Of a DNA stretch of 64,000 nucleotides, positions 1-12,461 are shown piece by piece; position 1 is the first letter of the stretch; each line of letters begins with the position of its first letter. A program made the translations under genes and the position numbers. This DNA comes from Clytia hemisphaerica (taxonomy: Eukaryota > Cnidaria > Hydrozoa > Leptothecata > Clytiidae), in NCBI GenBank assembly GCA_902728285.1, contig CACVBU010000956.1:787457-851456 (forward strand), read 5' to 3'. The notes under the pieces are model-generated. The model was not told the origin of the DNA and searched no databases. It was given only the letters and a program-made list of their open reading frames with translations.

Positions 1-1
1 T

Positions 2-2362
2 GTGAATGGATCGGGTCTTGACCCAAATGATTGCTCGACTCAACTGTTCCAATGTGCCAGCCAAGCACTTGGAGATAGTCTTCTTCGCTCGAATCCGGGA
101 ATTATGAATCGTCCCACTAATGAACTTTTGGCGCTAATGAGATCACTTGCCGTTGTTGCTGTTGCCACTTGTGTCACCAGGACCGAGCTGATGAACATGA
201 CTCAACAGCGTGATGAACAATTTCGTGTATTTGCCTCTCGTGTCAGAGGAAAGGCAGTGACTTGTAATTATAAGACGACATGTACCTGCAATAACACTGT
301 TGATTTCACGGATTCAATTATTAGAGATATTTTGATAGCGGGTATTGTAGATTCTGATATTCGTCGAGAGATACTAGGTGTGAAAGACATACTAGATACA
401 CCTATCAATGACATTATCGCACTTGTTGAAAGCAAGGAGATGGCACGCGATGCGCTTCCCCTGCCAGTTGGGAGTGTATCATCCTCTTCCTATCGTCGCA
501 ACAGGTCGAAACAAGTCGAAACACGTCAGACCGACATTCCTGTTCCTTGCCCTGGATGCCAGAAGCCATTCCTGCGTTTCAGTGAAGGTCGAAATGGTCG
601 CAATAAGAAACCTCATAAGCTCTGCATCGAATGTTACCGTATCCAACGTCGCCAAGATAAAACCAATTCCAATCCGCCGACCAAGCCAGACGCATCAAAT
701 ACTGCCGGTGTTGGTACCATGTTTACTCAAGTATCAGGAATCACCACTGCAGGATCAGATCCCACTTCTGTTGCCGACCAAAATGCAATTGCTTCACCTC
801 ACAGTATATTTACCAAGGGCCAGTGGCGGAAGTCGAAGTTCAAAAATCACCCTAGGGTAGAACTCTTATTATCTGTTCTGTCATCTGATTATAAACAGTT
901 CAGTAAAAGATGCCCTAACGTCGCTCCTACCAAAATCACAGCACTGGCCGATACCGGTGCTCAGTCTTGTCTTTGGTCGCTGAAAGAATTCGAGTCACTT
1001 GGCTTCACGAAAAATGATTTGATTCCCGTTAACATCAACCTCATGGCTGCAAACAAGTCACCCATAACCGTTGAAGGAGCTGCTTGCGTTCGATTAGAGG
1101 GTGTCGCATCAGACGGCTCCAAGCAGTCCTGCTCCACTATGGTTTATATCAGTCGGCAGGCACAGGGATTCTACCTTTCGCTGGAGAACATGATGGAACT
1201 GGGTATAGTCCCGAGAGACTTTCCTTCCATTAAACCGTTGTCATCGATCGATCAAGTTGGTCACACCACGAGCACCGTTGATATCGATTCCATCAAGGAA
1301 AAGAGTTGCTTCTGTCGTACTCGCACACCCGTTCCAGAAATGCCCAAAGAGTTACCGTTCGATTGCGTGCCTGAAAACAATGACAAGATGAAAAAGTGGA
1401 TTCTAGAACATTTCGCTTCTTCCACTTTTAACACCTGTCCTCATCAGACCCTCGAGAAAATAGAGGGGCCACCTGTTGAAATCCACTTGAAGGAGAACGC
1501 AATTCCCAAAGCCGTTCACACTCCTGCCAGCATCCCAATCCATTGGCAAGACCAAGTGCACAAGGACCTTTTGAGAGACGAGGCACTTGGCGTTATTGAA
1601 AAAGTGCCATATGGTGAACCAGTGTCATGGTGCCAGCGCATGGTCGTCACACGAAAACATGACGGCTCCCCCAGGAGGACTGTTGATTTATCTCCTCTGA
1701 ACAAACATTGCCAACGAGAAACTTTCCCCACTGCATCTCCATTCCAGGCTGCTAGACGTGTACCACCCAACACCTGGAAGACCGTAAACGACGCATGGAA
1801 CGGCTTCCATAGCGTCCCTCTTCGCGAGTCAGACAAGCATCTAACCACGTTCATTACACCCTACGGTCGTTGGAGGTATCGTGCTACACCCCAAGGGTTC
1901 TCCGGGTCCGGCGACGGGTACAACCGCCGATTTGATCAGATATTATCGGACTTTGAAAGGAAGGAGCGTGTCACTGACGACGTTCTTCATTATGACGCTT
2001 CTCTCAGGGAACATTGGTGGAGAGCCTTAGAAATGCTTACCACGCCTGGTAGAGCAGGAATTACGATGAACCCAGACAAGTTTCAATTTGCCCAACGTAC
2101 TGTGGACTTTGCAGGTTTCCGAATTACAGATACGTCCATTGAACCACTCCCGAAATACACTGATGCAATACGTAATTTTCCGACACCGAAATCAATCACC
2201 GACATCCGCAGCTGGTTCGGTCTTGTAAACCAAGTGTCAAATTACGCCCAACTACGTGATTATATGGAACCCTTCAGACCTTTCCTCAGTCCACGTGTAC
2301 AATTTCAGTGGTCTCCCGAGCTCGATCTTGCTTTCCGGCAATCCAAGGAGTCGATCATGTAA
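2..2362 (+). pseudogene. gypsy gag-protease-reverse transcriptase fragment
   Basis: The frame is open from the window edge, so the first codon is not a genuine start. About residues 1-160 look gag-like. A CxxC...CxxC finger lies near residues 183-212. An aspartic protease follows with the DTGAQ active-site motif near residue 317. The reverse transcriptase lies in roughly residues 500-786, with motif A as NDAWNGFHSVPL and a catalytic TDD in RVTDDVLHYD (the family norm is Y/F-V-D-D, so the first two positions are altered). The frame stops at 2360-2362, but the same frame continues with RNase H sequence beyond it, so this is a nonsense mutation inside pol. Confidence 0.88.
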
Positions 2363-3050
2363 GCCATAAACGAAGGTGTTACCATTTTCGACCCAACCCG
2401 CAAGACCTGTATCCGTCCTGACTGGTCCCGTAAAGGTATCGGCTATTTCCTCTATCAGCAACATTGTGAATGTCCAACCGATACACCAGATTGCTGCAAA
2501 CTAGGATGGCGGATTGTACTTGCAGGATCTCGTTTCTTGTCAACAACACAACAACGCTACGCACCTGTCGAAGGTGAGGCATTAGCTGTCGCTTGGTCGC
2601 TCGAACAGTCCAAGTATTTCACACAGGGCTGCCCCTCGCTTATCGTTGTAACCGACCATGAGCCTTTGGTGAAGATCCTCGGAGATCGAACGCTCGACGA
2701 GATTACGAACGATAGAATTTTTCGGCTGAAACAGCGAACACTGCCATGGTCCTTCAAGATTTATCATCTACCAGGGAAAACGAACCTTGCATCCGACGCC
2801 ACGTCACGCTATCCATCGGCTGTCATTGGATTATTGACTTTTGCTGACCAGGTAGAAGATGCCATTAATGCGGCCATTCGTGCTGATACCAACGCTACCT
2901 TCAACATGAGCTGGGACCAGATCATTGTTGAGACAGCTAAAGATCCATCGCTTTCCCTCCTCCTGAAGCACACACAGTCTTCGAGGAAATCCAACCTGAC
3001 GAAATTGCCACAATATCCGAGTACTGGCGATATCGCGAGTCTCTCTACAT
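2363..3050 (+). pseudogene. gypsy RNase H region
   Basis: This is the same reading frame as the preceding pol segment, continuing after its stop. It carries the typical gypsy RNase H sequence: RPDWSRKGIGYFLYQ, then PVEGEALAVAW and VTDHEPLVKIL, and ends with the LPGKTNLASDATSR linker that precedes integrase. Its frame stays open to 3310, but beyond about 3020 it no longer gives integrase sequence, which moves to another frame. That marks a frameshift near 3015-3025. Confidence 0.85.
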
Positions 3051-3759
3051 ATTGGATGATGTATTGCTTTATCAAGATCGGGTTGTTGTTCCACCATCTC
3101 TTCGCGAAACCGTCCTTTCGATACTTCACTCAGCACACCAAGGAGTATCTGCCATGTCATCCAGAGCTCAATCCATTGTCTTCTGGCCCGGTATGTCAAG
3201 AGATATCAGTGCAACACGTGCCAACTGTACCCAATGCAACCGAAATGCTCCATCCCAAGCGGCCATGCCTGCAGCCCCACCATCGACACCGTCCACTCCA
3301 TTCGAGATGATATTCGCTGACTTCTTCTCTTATGCTGGTTCCCACTATTTACTCGCCGGAGATCGACTATCTGGATGGGTTGAAGTTTATCGTTCGCTAC
3401 ACGGTAGCAATAAATCTGGTGCCAAGGGACTCATCACAGCGTTACGCTCTCTTTTCGCCACATTCGGTGTACCTGAGGAGCTGTCGAGTGATGGCGGCCC
3501 AGAATTCTCCGCACATGAAACTGAATTGTTCTTGAAGAAATGGGGAGTGAGTCACCGTATTTCATCGGCTTACTTTCCCCAGTCCAACGGTCGCGCAGAG
3601 GTAGCGGTTAAGAAGTGCAAACGTCTTCTCACGGAGAATATCGACCCGAACGGTTCTCTTGACAACGATCGTTTCCTACGTGCTCTCCTTCAGATGAGGA
3701 ACACACCCGACACCGACTGCAAGATCAGCCCCGCTGAAATTATCTTTGACCATTTTTAG
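3021..3759 (+). pseudogene. gypsy integrase, C-terminally truncated
   Basis: The integrase is in frame 1 relative to the window. The N-terminal HHCC zinc-binding region is visible (LHSAHQG, then CTQCNRN). The catalytic core has all three acidic positions: Asp in FADFF, Asp in SSDGGPEF and Glu in GRAEVAVKK. The protein stops at FDHF because BEL/Pao DNA starts at 3755, so the C-terminal part is lost. The zinc-binding and core regions otherwise look well preserved. Confidence 0.85.
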
Positions 3760-5157
3760 TACGCCTTGTAGAATTGTGTTCGATGCGTCCCAACCTACAG
3801 CTTCAGGTTTCAGCCTAAATGACGTATTGGCAAAAGGCAGAAATAACCTGAATCATCTTCAAGAAATATTAATCAGATGGTCTGTCCAACCAACAGCTAT
3901 CCATACAGACATAAAGAAGATGTACAATACGATAAAGCTACACAAGAGTCATTGGTGTTATCAGAGATATCTTTGGCAAAACAGCTTGGATCCATCAAAA
4001 TCACCAGAACAGAAGGTTATCAAGACTCTGATATACGGAGTCAAATCGTCCAGCAACCAAGCCGAATTCGCTTTGCGCAAAATTGCTCAGTTATCAAAGG
4101 AGGAATACCCCAAAGTCAACAACATTGTGCAAAAGGATATTTATGTTGATGATTGTGTAACTGGCGAGAAAGACCTTGAAACAGCTCATCGTCGTGCAGA
4201 TGAGCTCGAACTTGTATTGAATCGTGGTGGATTCCAATTGAAAGGCATAGCATTTTCAAGAGAAGACCCACCAAGCACCCTCAGTGATGATGGAGAAACA
4301 ATCCATGTTGGTGGTATGAGATGGCTTGTCAAATCAGATGAGCTAGCTCTCAATGTTGGGGAACTCAATTTCAACAAGAAGATTCGTGGGAGGAAACCTG
4401 AACAATCAATAAAAGGTATACCTTCAAATTTAACAAGAAGACAATGTGCATCCAAAGTTGCTGAATTGTTTGATTTGACTGGTAAAGTTTCACCCTTAAT
4501 AGCTTCAATGAAAATTGATCTTCAGGATCTAGTACAGCGACAACTCAATTGGGACGATATCATCCCCGATAACCTCCGGTCCATCTGGGAATCAAATTTC
4601 GACATGATGAAGGAAATAGGAGATCTACGATTTAATCGAGCCATAGTCCCAGAAGATGCAATCGACTTAAAGATGGACACTCTGGACTTTGGAGATGCCA
4701 GTCACTCAATGGTTTGCGTTTCAATCTATGGAAGATTTCTACGGCGAAATGGAGAGTACTCGTGTCAACTGATCTTTTCAAGAACAAGAACTGTGCCAAA
4801 AGGAACATCTCAACCACGAGGAGAATTGTATGCTGCTGTGATAAACACCCATACAGGAGAGATCGTCAAACGCTCATTAACCACGTGGCACCAATCTTCA
4901 ATTAAGTTGACAGACAGTCAGATTGTTTTACATTGGATAAGTAACGAGAACAAACCACTCAAGCAGTATGTTCGAACCAGAGTCATCGAAATCAAGCGAT
5001 CCACTTCAAATCAAGATTGGTTCTACGTCAACACTAACAACATGATTGCAGATATTGGCACTCGAAAGGGAGCAACCTTGAAAGATGTTTCCAGGACCTC
5101 AACTTGGATAAATGGCTTTGATTGGATGCATTTAGATCATTCACAATTTCCTATCAA
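3755..5157 (+). mobile_element. internal BEL/Pao pol segment (RT-RNase H), transplanted copy
   Basis: This 1.4-kb stretch is almost identical to 58271-59671 of the BEL/Pao element near the right end of the window. I saw only a few base differences (for example Pro versus Arg in EYPKVNN/EYRKVNN) plus a 2-bp length difference. It encodes the reverse transcriptase with YVDDCVTG and the RNase H with DFGDASHS, RGELYAAV and TDSQIVLHW. The frame starts at about 3746 and is open to 5227; the last residues are unrelated read-through. There are no LTRs, and the piece starts and stops inside the gene. The left joint shares only a run of Ts with the gypsy side. Confidence 0.88.
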
Positions 5158-6722
5158 TATCGCTTGCAAATTTTTTAAAACTTTCTTTTTTCAGTTTTTT
5201 TTAAAGCCTTTATATGTATATAGTTAACTTAACTTACACCCGACTTACACTAGTTTCTTCAAAGTTTCAGCCCAAATATAAACTGGAATAAAGAGGGCTT
5301 TATTAAAGAGAACGTTTTTAAAGTACATATTTATTAAACAGAGGGGTAAAAGGAAACAGCTAGGTAAAAATATCAACAAAACTAATTTTATAAGTTTCGA
5401 AGTTGCTCGAAATTAATTGATTGACAAGCTCTTGCAACATTTTCTACTCTCGAAAGAAGACATTACAGTGTCACAAAAAAGAGATCCCCCAAAGCCGTGA
5501 TCTTGGTAAACCTTAGAGAGACTTTGGGAGGGTGACCCAGCCCTTAAGGCACGTGTCATACCCAGCGCCCATATTTTTGCCGAAGTACCCCCCCCCCCAC
5601 CGGGAGTTCAATCATACTAAGAAAATAACAGCCGAAATACTGCTCAAGTCTGTATTCAGTTCATTTGCGAGACAAATTTTTTGCAGTGCTCGTATCTCAT
5701 CTTGCTGAAACGTATCTTCGGCTTGTCTTTAAAAAAAATCTCTTTATACTCTTTACTCTATCTTCAAACGAGAACGATTGACTCATGACTATGCTTCTTG
5801 CCTTGGTGCTTCAACGATTTGTCTTTCTAAGGAAAAAGATAAGAGTGTATAGTTTGTTACGACACTTAATGTCGGACGGAAAAATACGTACAAATTGATA
5901 GATCGGCTCGTTTAAGAAAAACATCACAAGATGCATGATTTTAATCTCGCTTTTCATGTCAGATCGACGCATGATAGAATTGATATTTTATACTTTTCGG
6001 TTGTAGAAAGTCGATTAAGAAGACCTTTTAACCTTTTAGAGATGAAGTTAAGAATCATCACTTTTTGTAATACCCCCTCAAGAACAACAACAACCTCCTT
6101 TGACCTAAATAAAAGCTCGACACGGCAACTTAAAAGTCGAAGAGACGCTAACCGAAATATTCAAACTGGGAGATAATGAATCCTACAATGTAGTACTTCA
6201 CCTTGATAACTTAACACGATATAAAACTTCTAACCATACCAATGTTTTTTTTTCTCAAACCAGTAATTTGTACTTACAAGCACTGTCTCAAATTTTTTAA
6301 ATCTAAATATTGTATATCATGCTGAAAAAAGAGACAACAAATTAGTCCCCGATCGGCAGCCCTCTCTTATCCCCCCATATACATCATACCATGTTCTCGT
6401 TACGATCAAGAAAATCGCCTAAATTTGTTCATTGTAATATTTTTTAAATATAAAAAACATAAAATGAGTCACGCAAATTTTCATCCAATTACAAATCAGG
6501 CTGAAACTTTGATCACACCTAAAAAGAATCTGGAATCAAGCAAATGTAACACCCCTTCTCACAGATCTGGTAGAATTTTTCAGCCTGGGGTGGGAAGGGG
6601 GTAAAAATAACGGACAAAAACTTGATGGGGATGATACTAGTGGACCAAAATTATTTTCAAAATGTCTAGATGTATAGTTTCTTCTTCAAAATTATCAAGT
6701 TATCATCAAGCTAACTAAAATA
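5158..6722. other. non-coding stretch
   Basis: AT-rich sequence with short homopolymers, including a run of Cs near 5587. Small open frames such as the 81-codon one at 5931-6176 have no recognisable domain or splice context. I see no gene here. Confidence 0.5.
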
Positions 6723-7038
6723 TGTCTCAAAAGTATGTGAACATCTTAGTTTTATGATTTATCAGCACCTATTCATGCTATATTAGAAAGTTATAATACA
6801 CCGTTGGAAACATATTTTCAAAAAGACTAATCTAAAGAAAAATTTTTTTTGAAAAATTGTTTCCAACGGTGTATTATAAAAAAGAATAAAATCAAGATTC
6901 TTCGTTTAAATTATTCTACTTATTCTATTATTATTCTGAAATATCTTTCCAACGGTGTATAACTTTCTAGCATAGCATAGCATAAATGGGTCCCGAGAAA
7001 ATGCTCAAAAGCTGAAGTATCCACATACTTTTGAGACA
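6723..7038. repeat. fold-back/MITE element with terminal inverted repeats
   Basis: The ends are inverted copies: TGTCTCAAAAGTATGTG at 6723-6739 and its complement at 7022-7038. The arms continue inward imperfectly for about 80-90 bp and include ACACCGTTGGAAA on the left and TTTCCAACGGTGT on the right. A further copy of TTTCCAACGGTGTAT lies near 6860, so the element is internally folded. No coding capacity and no clear target-site duplication were seen. Confidence 0.7.
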
Positions 7039-7827
7039 GACTTTTTTTCAATACACCACCTTTCTTGCTTGAGTCCTCATATGGACTTTTTTACAAAACC
7101 GTTCCGAACTTAGCAAAAAATCTGCTAACCAAAAAAAGAGTTGAATGATAGAGAACTTTGATTGACAGTTTGTTGTCTTTTGTTATCTTGAGAGTTTTGT
7201 TTGCTAATTCAATTAATTTCGATAAACAAAAAGAAATAGAGGAGAAAGAGAGATACACATCGAGTTTTTTGAAAAATACAAGTCGCCAAAATTCTGCAAA
7301 ATACATAGCTATTCGGTAATTTTCTCGGAAGCGATATCAGAGCCCGATTCGCATCCCCTATATCAAAACTAATTTGGGGATGCATGCAGCCTATCAAATG
7401 GCGGGTGTACCGGTAACGGTCTGTGAAATATATTGATTATCGGGAAAATGATTCACATTCGTAAAAACAAAATGGCGATGGATTGACCCCACTGACCTAT
7501 TATATTTATATAAAGGTCAGTGTTGACCCTCAGGAATGGAGAATCAAAGCTTGAATTATATCCTCATAATCCAACCTGAAGTCTTTTCAAAGACCTTCTT
7601 CCTTTACAGGATTAGCTGTGCAAACTATCTCAAGGTAAATTTTGACAGAATTTATAAAAATTTGTTTCTTATTGTTGTTCTACACTACAAGCCTCATATT
7701 TGGAAGGTAAAAAGTATTGGAGCCATAAACATCATATTGACATATTGACATCTTTGCATCATTTAAGAGTCATTTATCGCGAAATTTTAAATTTCGGATT
7801 TGATATGAGACCTCAAAAAACAATAAA
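7039..7827. other. non-coding stretch
   Basis: AT-rich DNA between the fold-back element and the 208-bp array. Several 60-75-codon frames occur on both strands, all of low complexity and without recognisable motifs. I see no supported gene. Confidence 0.45.
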
Positions 7828-8697
7828 CCTAAAATAGTGTTTAGTTCTCATAAGGTCTGGACTTTGAAATATTCCTCTTTTCTTTTAAAATCAAGTCTGT
7901 GACAAGCTTAGTCTACATAATTTTTAGTTCCGTAGGCTTTGTTAAAAAATTCCGTTCAGATTGTCGAACTCCCAGCTACTTTAGGTTTAAGATCTATCGA
8001 GCTTATGGCTATTTTAGGTTTCAGAATTTTGTAATCCTAAAATAGTCTTTAGTTCTCATAAGGTCTGGACTTTGAAATATTCCTCTTTTCTTTTAAAATC
8101 AAGTCTGTGACAAGCTTAGTCTACATAATTTTTAGTTCCGTAGGCTTTGTTAAAAAATTCCGTTCAGATTGTCGAACTCCCAGCTACTTTAGGTTTAAGA
8201 TCTATCGAGCTTATGGCTATTTTAGGTTTCAGAATTTTGTAATCCTAAAATAGTCTTTAGTTCTCATAAGGTCTGGACTTTGAAATATTCCTCTTTTCTT
8301 TTAAAATCAAGTCTGTGACAAGCTTAGTCTACATAATTTTTAGTTCCGTAGGCTTTGTTAAAAAATTCCGTTCAGATTGTCGAACTCCCAGCTACTTTAG
8401 GTTTAAGATCTATCGAGCTTATGGCTATTTTAGGTTTCAGAATTTTGTAATCCTAAAATAGTCTTTAGTTCTCATAAGGTCTGGACTTTGAAATATTCCT
8501 CTTTTCTTTTAAAATCAAGTCTGTGACAAGCTTAGTCTACATAATTTTTAGTTCCGTAGGATTTGTTAAAAAATTCCGTTCAGATTGTCGAACTCCCAGC
8601 TACTTTAGGTTTAAGATCTATCGAGCTTATGGCTATTTTAGGTTTCAGAATTTTGTAATCCTAAAATAGTCTTTAGTTCTCATAAGGTCTGGACTTA
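7828..8697. repeat. tandem array, 208-bp unit, about 4.2 copies
   Basis: Unit starts fall at 7828, 8036, 8244, 8452 and 8660 (each begins CCTAAAATAGT), an exact 208-bp period. The last unit is cut off at about 8697. Units are nearly identical: I noticed GTGTTT versus GTCTTT near each start, and one C-to-A change near 8563. The near-identity argues for recent expansion or homogenisation. Confidence 0.95.
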
Positions 8698-9126
8698 TCA
8701 TTTCTAAATGAATTGAAGAATCATGCATTAGTTAACTCCCAGTATAAGTGAACTCGAATAAATAGGTTTGTCATTTTGTAAAAATATTACTATGTTGATA
8801 TAAAATTTTTGACCAAATACGGTTAAAAATATTTTTAAAAACGCACGGCATTGAAAATATAGAAAATTACAAATATTGTTCTTATAACAATGTGCCTGAC
8901 ATGACATGTGCCTTGACACAATCCAAGAATGTTGTACATCCGATGCGTCTTCGACCACTTAAAATATTGAAATGAAAATGTTTCTTCTAGGGGAGAACAC
9001 ATCCTCATATGTTTATGGGGACCTAATGACTACTACTGAGAATGGATAACTACCCATAGATAACTAATAACTACTTTCACTCGAAGCCAAGACTACTAAA
9101 ATCTGTGACCACCAAATCTGTGACCA

Positions 9127-9143
9127 CCTAACCCTAACCCTAA
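9127..9143. repeat. interstitial telomere-like motif (CCCTAA type)
   Basis: About two and a half CCCTAA units. A matching TTAGGG block in the opposite orientation lies about 400 bp downstream. It is far too short to be a telomere. Confidence 0.6.
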
Positions 9144-9532
9144 CTGGCGTTCCAACCCTAAAATCTGAAAACAGTAGCAATAATTTCGGAATAGGGTTTG
9201 GGTAGCATCGGTCTCTATTTTTGACCTAAAAAGGCATTGAACGTCAAAAAAGCAATTTAAAATGATGGGACTAGGTGGAACTTATAGTAAAACTTCCGTA
9301 GATTACGATTCTATAAGTTTCAAGTTGTTAAACGGACTTAAACCTTTAAAAAATTTCAAGTCTTAAATTTTCATAGAAATAGATGCTACTTAGGGTTGGA
9401 CAAAAATAGCTATATCCCGGGGATCTTTAGACAAAGGGTTTGACCGCTACATTTGACTACAGTCTTAGAAATTTCAGATTCTGGGTCAGTTTTGATTGGG
9501 CTTTCTTGCCATATCAATGTTTTTGGCTGGGG

Positions 9533-9547
9533 CGGTTAGGGTTAGGG
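9533..9547. repeat. interstitial telomere-like motif (TTAGGG type)
   Basis: GGTTAGGGTTAGGG, in inverted orientation to the block near 9127. The pair may mark the ends of a roughly 420-bp degenerate element. Confidence 0.6.
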
Positions 9548-11467
9548 TAATCTCCGATTTTGGCTGAATCCAAGTAAGATGTAAATCTGATGAGTGTTGG
9601 ACCCGATCCTCGATCGAAGATGTTTTTTTTATTTCTCAGCCAATAAGTTATCGAAAGTTGCGATTTTCACAGGATAGGTTAAGTAGCCTTCGTAGAATAC
9701 AGTCCAATTTTCGAATTTCGCAAATGACGTCATGTTCGATTTTTATTGACAAAACCCTAAAGTAGCTATTATTTCTTGAACTTTAGAGGCGATTGTTTTT
9801 GTCAAAATCGGTATTCCCGATATCTTTGAGGGCGGGATTTGGTCAAATTGACATGGAGATCATCACTATATGTTTTTTTTTGCTTTATTTCATCAGGAAA
9901 AAATAGCTATAGCTATTATACCGATTTCTGTGACACTTTTCAAACCACATTTTTATAGGCTAGAATGTATCTTTTGAGCTATAAATTCATTTCTTAATTG
10001 AAAATTTCAATTTTTTTTCATTTCTTTGCAGGTATGAAACTTATTGGATTCCATCTCATAGTATATGACGGTCTAATCTTTGTAGAATACAGTCCAACTT
10101 TCGAAATTCTCAAATTACGTTTTCTTCGATTTTTATCGATAAAATAAAATAATAGCTATTTTAGGGTTGGGTGATGTTAAAGTCTGTACTTCCTTAGTAA
10201 TGTCTGAAATCTGAGGCTTAGGATTCTTCTTAATTTGTTCTTAGGTCGTTTCAGCCTCGTGTTCTTATAAAATTGCTCTTGTACGTGCGTTATAAAGATG
10301 TTTGTGAAAAAATGTTTGAAACGTTAAATAAAATAGAATGAAATATAAAATATGTACGCGAAAAAAAATTCTCAAAGACTAATCAAAACATAATAAAAAG
10401 TCCCTCAAAGATGGTAAAAAACAACCATAAATGATTCTCCATAAGGGTCTCAAAAATACGAAGTATCAAAAATCAACTCCCCAAAGGGTTATTAACTCTC
10501 GTAATTTGGACTAAAGTGTCTAAACTTTGGCTGAAAATAGTATCTCAAAGGGTCGTTAAAACGTTTAACAAGTGTAAAGATTTTCGAAATTGAATCTCTG
10601 AAAAGTCGATGTTTGAACTCTAACTCGGACTTACCCTCGCAAACCTAGTATCACCCTCTTCCCACAACCAGGACCATTACTTCGACTGAAGAGTTTCTAA
10701 AACATTGTAAAGATCAAACGAGCAGATTCAGGATGTGAACTTTTTTTTGATGTTTTCAGTTTATAGGGTAATCCCCATAAAGCAATTTACATTCCAATAT
10801 CAAAATCTGAGTTTAAAATCTGAGAATCTGGGTTTACAAGTGTCTAGGCAGGGCCAAATATTATGGTCCGCTGCGCGGACCTGCCTGAATGAGAGAAAGG
10901 TGCCCAGTAGTAAAACTTCAAATTAATTCGCTAGAGAGAATCAAGTCAAGCAGGGCCAATTTTGGAGGTTCTTGAATCAATCGTTGACAAAAAAGGTCAA
11001 AAAACGGTCAAAATCTTAAAAAAGTGGATTTTTGTCAAATTTTTGCATTTTTTTGCATTTTTGGCTTAAAATCTCGCTGAAAAGACTCACTTTTGATTTT
11101 TTTTTGCTTGACCATGAAACCCAATCTAAACTTACGAGTTAGACCAAAATTGACGATTTCTAACTCAAACTGCGCATGTCTAGTATACTCGTCATTGGTA
11201 CTTAAAGGGTTAACTTAAGTTGTGTACTTTAATAATGATAAGATAGTAATAAAATGCTTGAAATCAAAATTTAAAATTTAAAATTTGCGACGTAATCAAC
11301 CAACCAATGACGCTATACTATTGTTTCGCAAAAGTTGGCAAAGAGTTGGCCGTCTAAAGTCAAACATAGACAGCCCACTTTCGATCCACTTTATACCAAC
11401 TCTAGCAATTAGAATAGGCAGGGCTAAAAGTGGGCCGACTAAACCAGAGCTTAATTTTAAACGTCTC

Positions 11468-11733
11468 CTAGATTTCATCCTCCTCCAAGTATTTTTGATA
11501 TGATTTTTTTGGTCTGAAACGAATTTCTTTTCTCAATGTATCTAAACCACCGTCCGACATCATTTTTGCAACTCCTTGATTCTTTGGTAACTTCTGAAAT
11601 CTCTCTCCAATTTTACTATTAACTTTTTGCCGAAGCCTTGTCCATGAGTTGGTTTTAGCATTTTCGGTGAACACATTGCATAGCTCTTGGATGAACCACG
11701 TGCCCTTAGTTGGATTACGATACGAAACTGTTC
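11468..11733 (-). CDS. last caspase exon (p10 small subunit)
   Basis: Acceptor GATCTTTTCCAG, then the p10 core VSYRNPTKGTWFIQELC, which holds the substrate-pocket strand of the small subunit, then NVFTENAKTNSW and a C-terminal tail ending YLEEDEI and TAG. Phase 1 matches the donor at 12462, giving the typical p10 sequence ATPGTVSYRNP across the joint. The tail of about 60 residues after the core is somewhat longer than usual. Confidence 0.88.
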
Positions 11734-12461
11734 CTGGAAAAGATCAAACGATATACACATTAAACTAAATATTAGGGTTATTAAAGTGTTCGACCAAAAC
11801 CTGGAGACAAAAAGCCGTTTGCTGAACCCGATCTTTTTTTCGAAGGCGATGTATTCAGCACGTATTTTAATTGGTTACTGAGAAAGAAATTATTTTCCTC
11901 TTAATGACTTTGGAGAGTTTTCTTTATCACGTCTAAAGACAATCGGATGTTTTAGTTGAAAAGAGAAACATTTTTTCAACAAAAAGTTTATAATTGTGGC
12001 ACTTCATAACCTTATGAGAAGGCGTGTGTAGGTGCAATCTGGCTCTCTCACCAACGGTATCGTAACAGAAAGAATCAGAGCCAGATTTTTTTGGCTAATA
12101 TAATTTTAGTAGGTTCTTCGAGTCTAAACCTAGAAGGCTCACTGGAACATAAACCTCGAGTATTTCTCAAACTTATAAATAATTTCCATCGTTAACACGC
12201 TGCTTGGTACCGACTATGATAACTTTACTCGGAGTAGAGACAATCTTTTCGTGGACACACTATAAATGGCCAAAACTTTTGATACAGAAACCTCTGTTTA
12301 CATTTTTATTGCATTTTTGACTCTACATGAAATTCTGCATCGATCATTCATAATTTACAGGCATCTGAAGCCAAACCAAGGATAGGAACCTCTGAACGTC
12401 AATTTTTGGTCAATTTTTGAATTTTCTGAAAAGGGCTTGACAGTGAGTTAATTTAATATAC
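11734..12461 (-). other. caspase intron between p20/p10 and p10 exons
   Basis: Roughly 730 bp of AT-rich sequence between donor GTATAT (minus strand, at 12461) and acceptor CTTTTCCAG (at 11734). No coding features were seen. Confidence 0.75.

Larger units (their letters stand above)
1..3754 (+). mobile_element. Ty3/gypsy LTR retrotransposon, truncated and broken
   Basis: The window opens inside the gag/pol region of a Ty3/gypsy element, so the 5' LTR is outside it. The domain order gag-like, Cys finger, aspartic protease, reverse transcriptase, RNase H, integrase is typical of this superfamily. The coding region is broken by a stop at 2360-2362 and a frame change near 3015-3025. It ends abruptly at about 3754, where BEL/Pao sequence begins, before the end of integrase, so the C-terminus and 3' LTR are missing. 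This is a dead copy. Confidence 0.92.
8698..11467. other. non-coding stretch with dispersed degenerate repeats
   Basis: No gene is supported. Visible structure: two short telomere-like blocks in opposite orientation (near 9127-9143 and 9533-9547); a diverged direct repeat around GTAGAATACAGTCCAA near 9690 and 10080; repeated phrases such as AATAGCTAT; and a small hairpin GGTCCGC-TGC-GCGGACC at 10865-10881. Confidence 0.5.

Noticed and set aside
1516-1854. 112-codon minus-strand frame in the gypsy element
   Set aside because: Antisense to well-supported reverse transcriptase sequence.
5931-6176. 81-codon plus-strand frame
   Set aside because: No homology cue, no splice context and low-complexity surroundings.
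7828-8697. CRISPR-like array
   Set aside because: Units are contiguous 208-bp repeats with no unique spacers, in a eukaryotic genome.
11560-11760. 66-codon minus-strand frame over the last caspase exon
   Set aside because: Wrong frame; the frame one base away gives the p10 signature with a proper splice acceptor.
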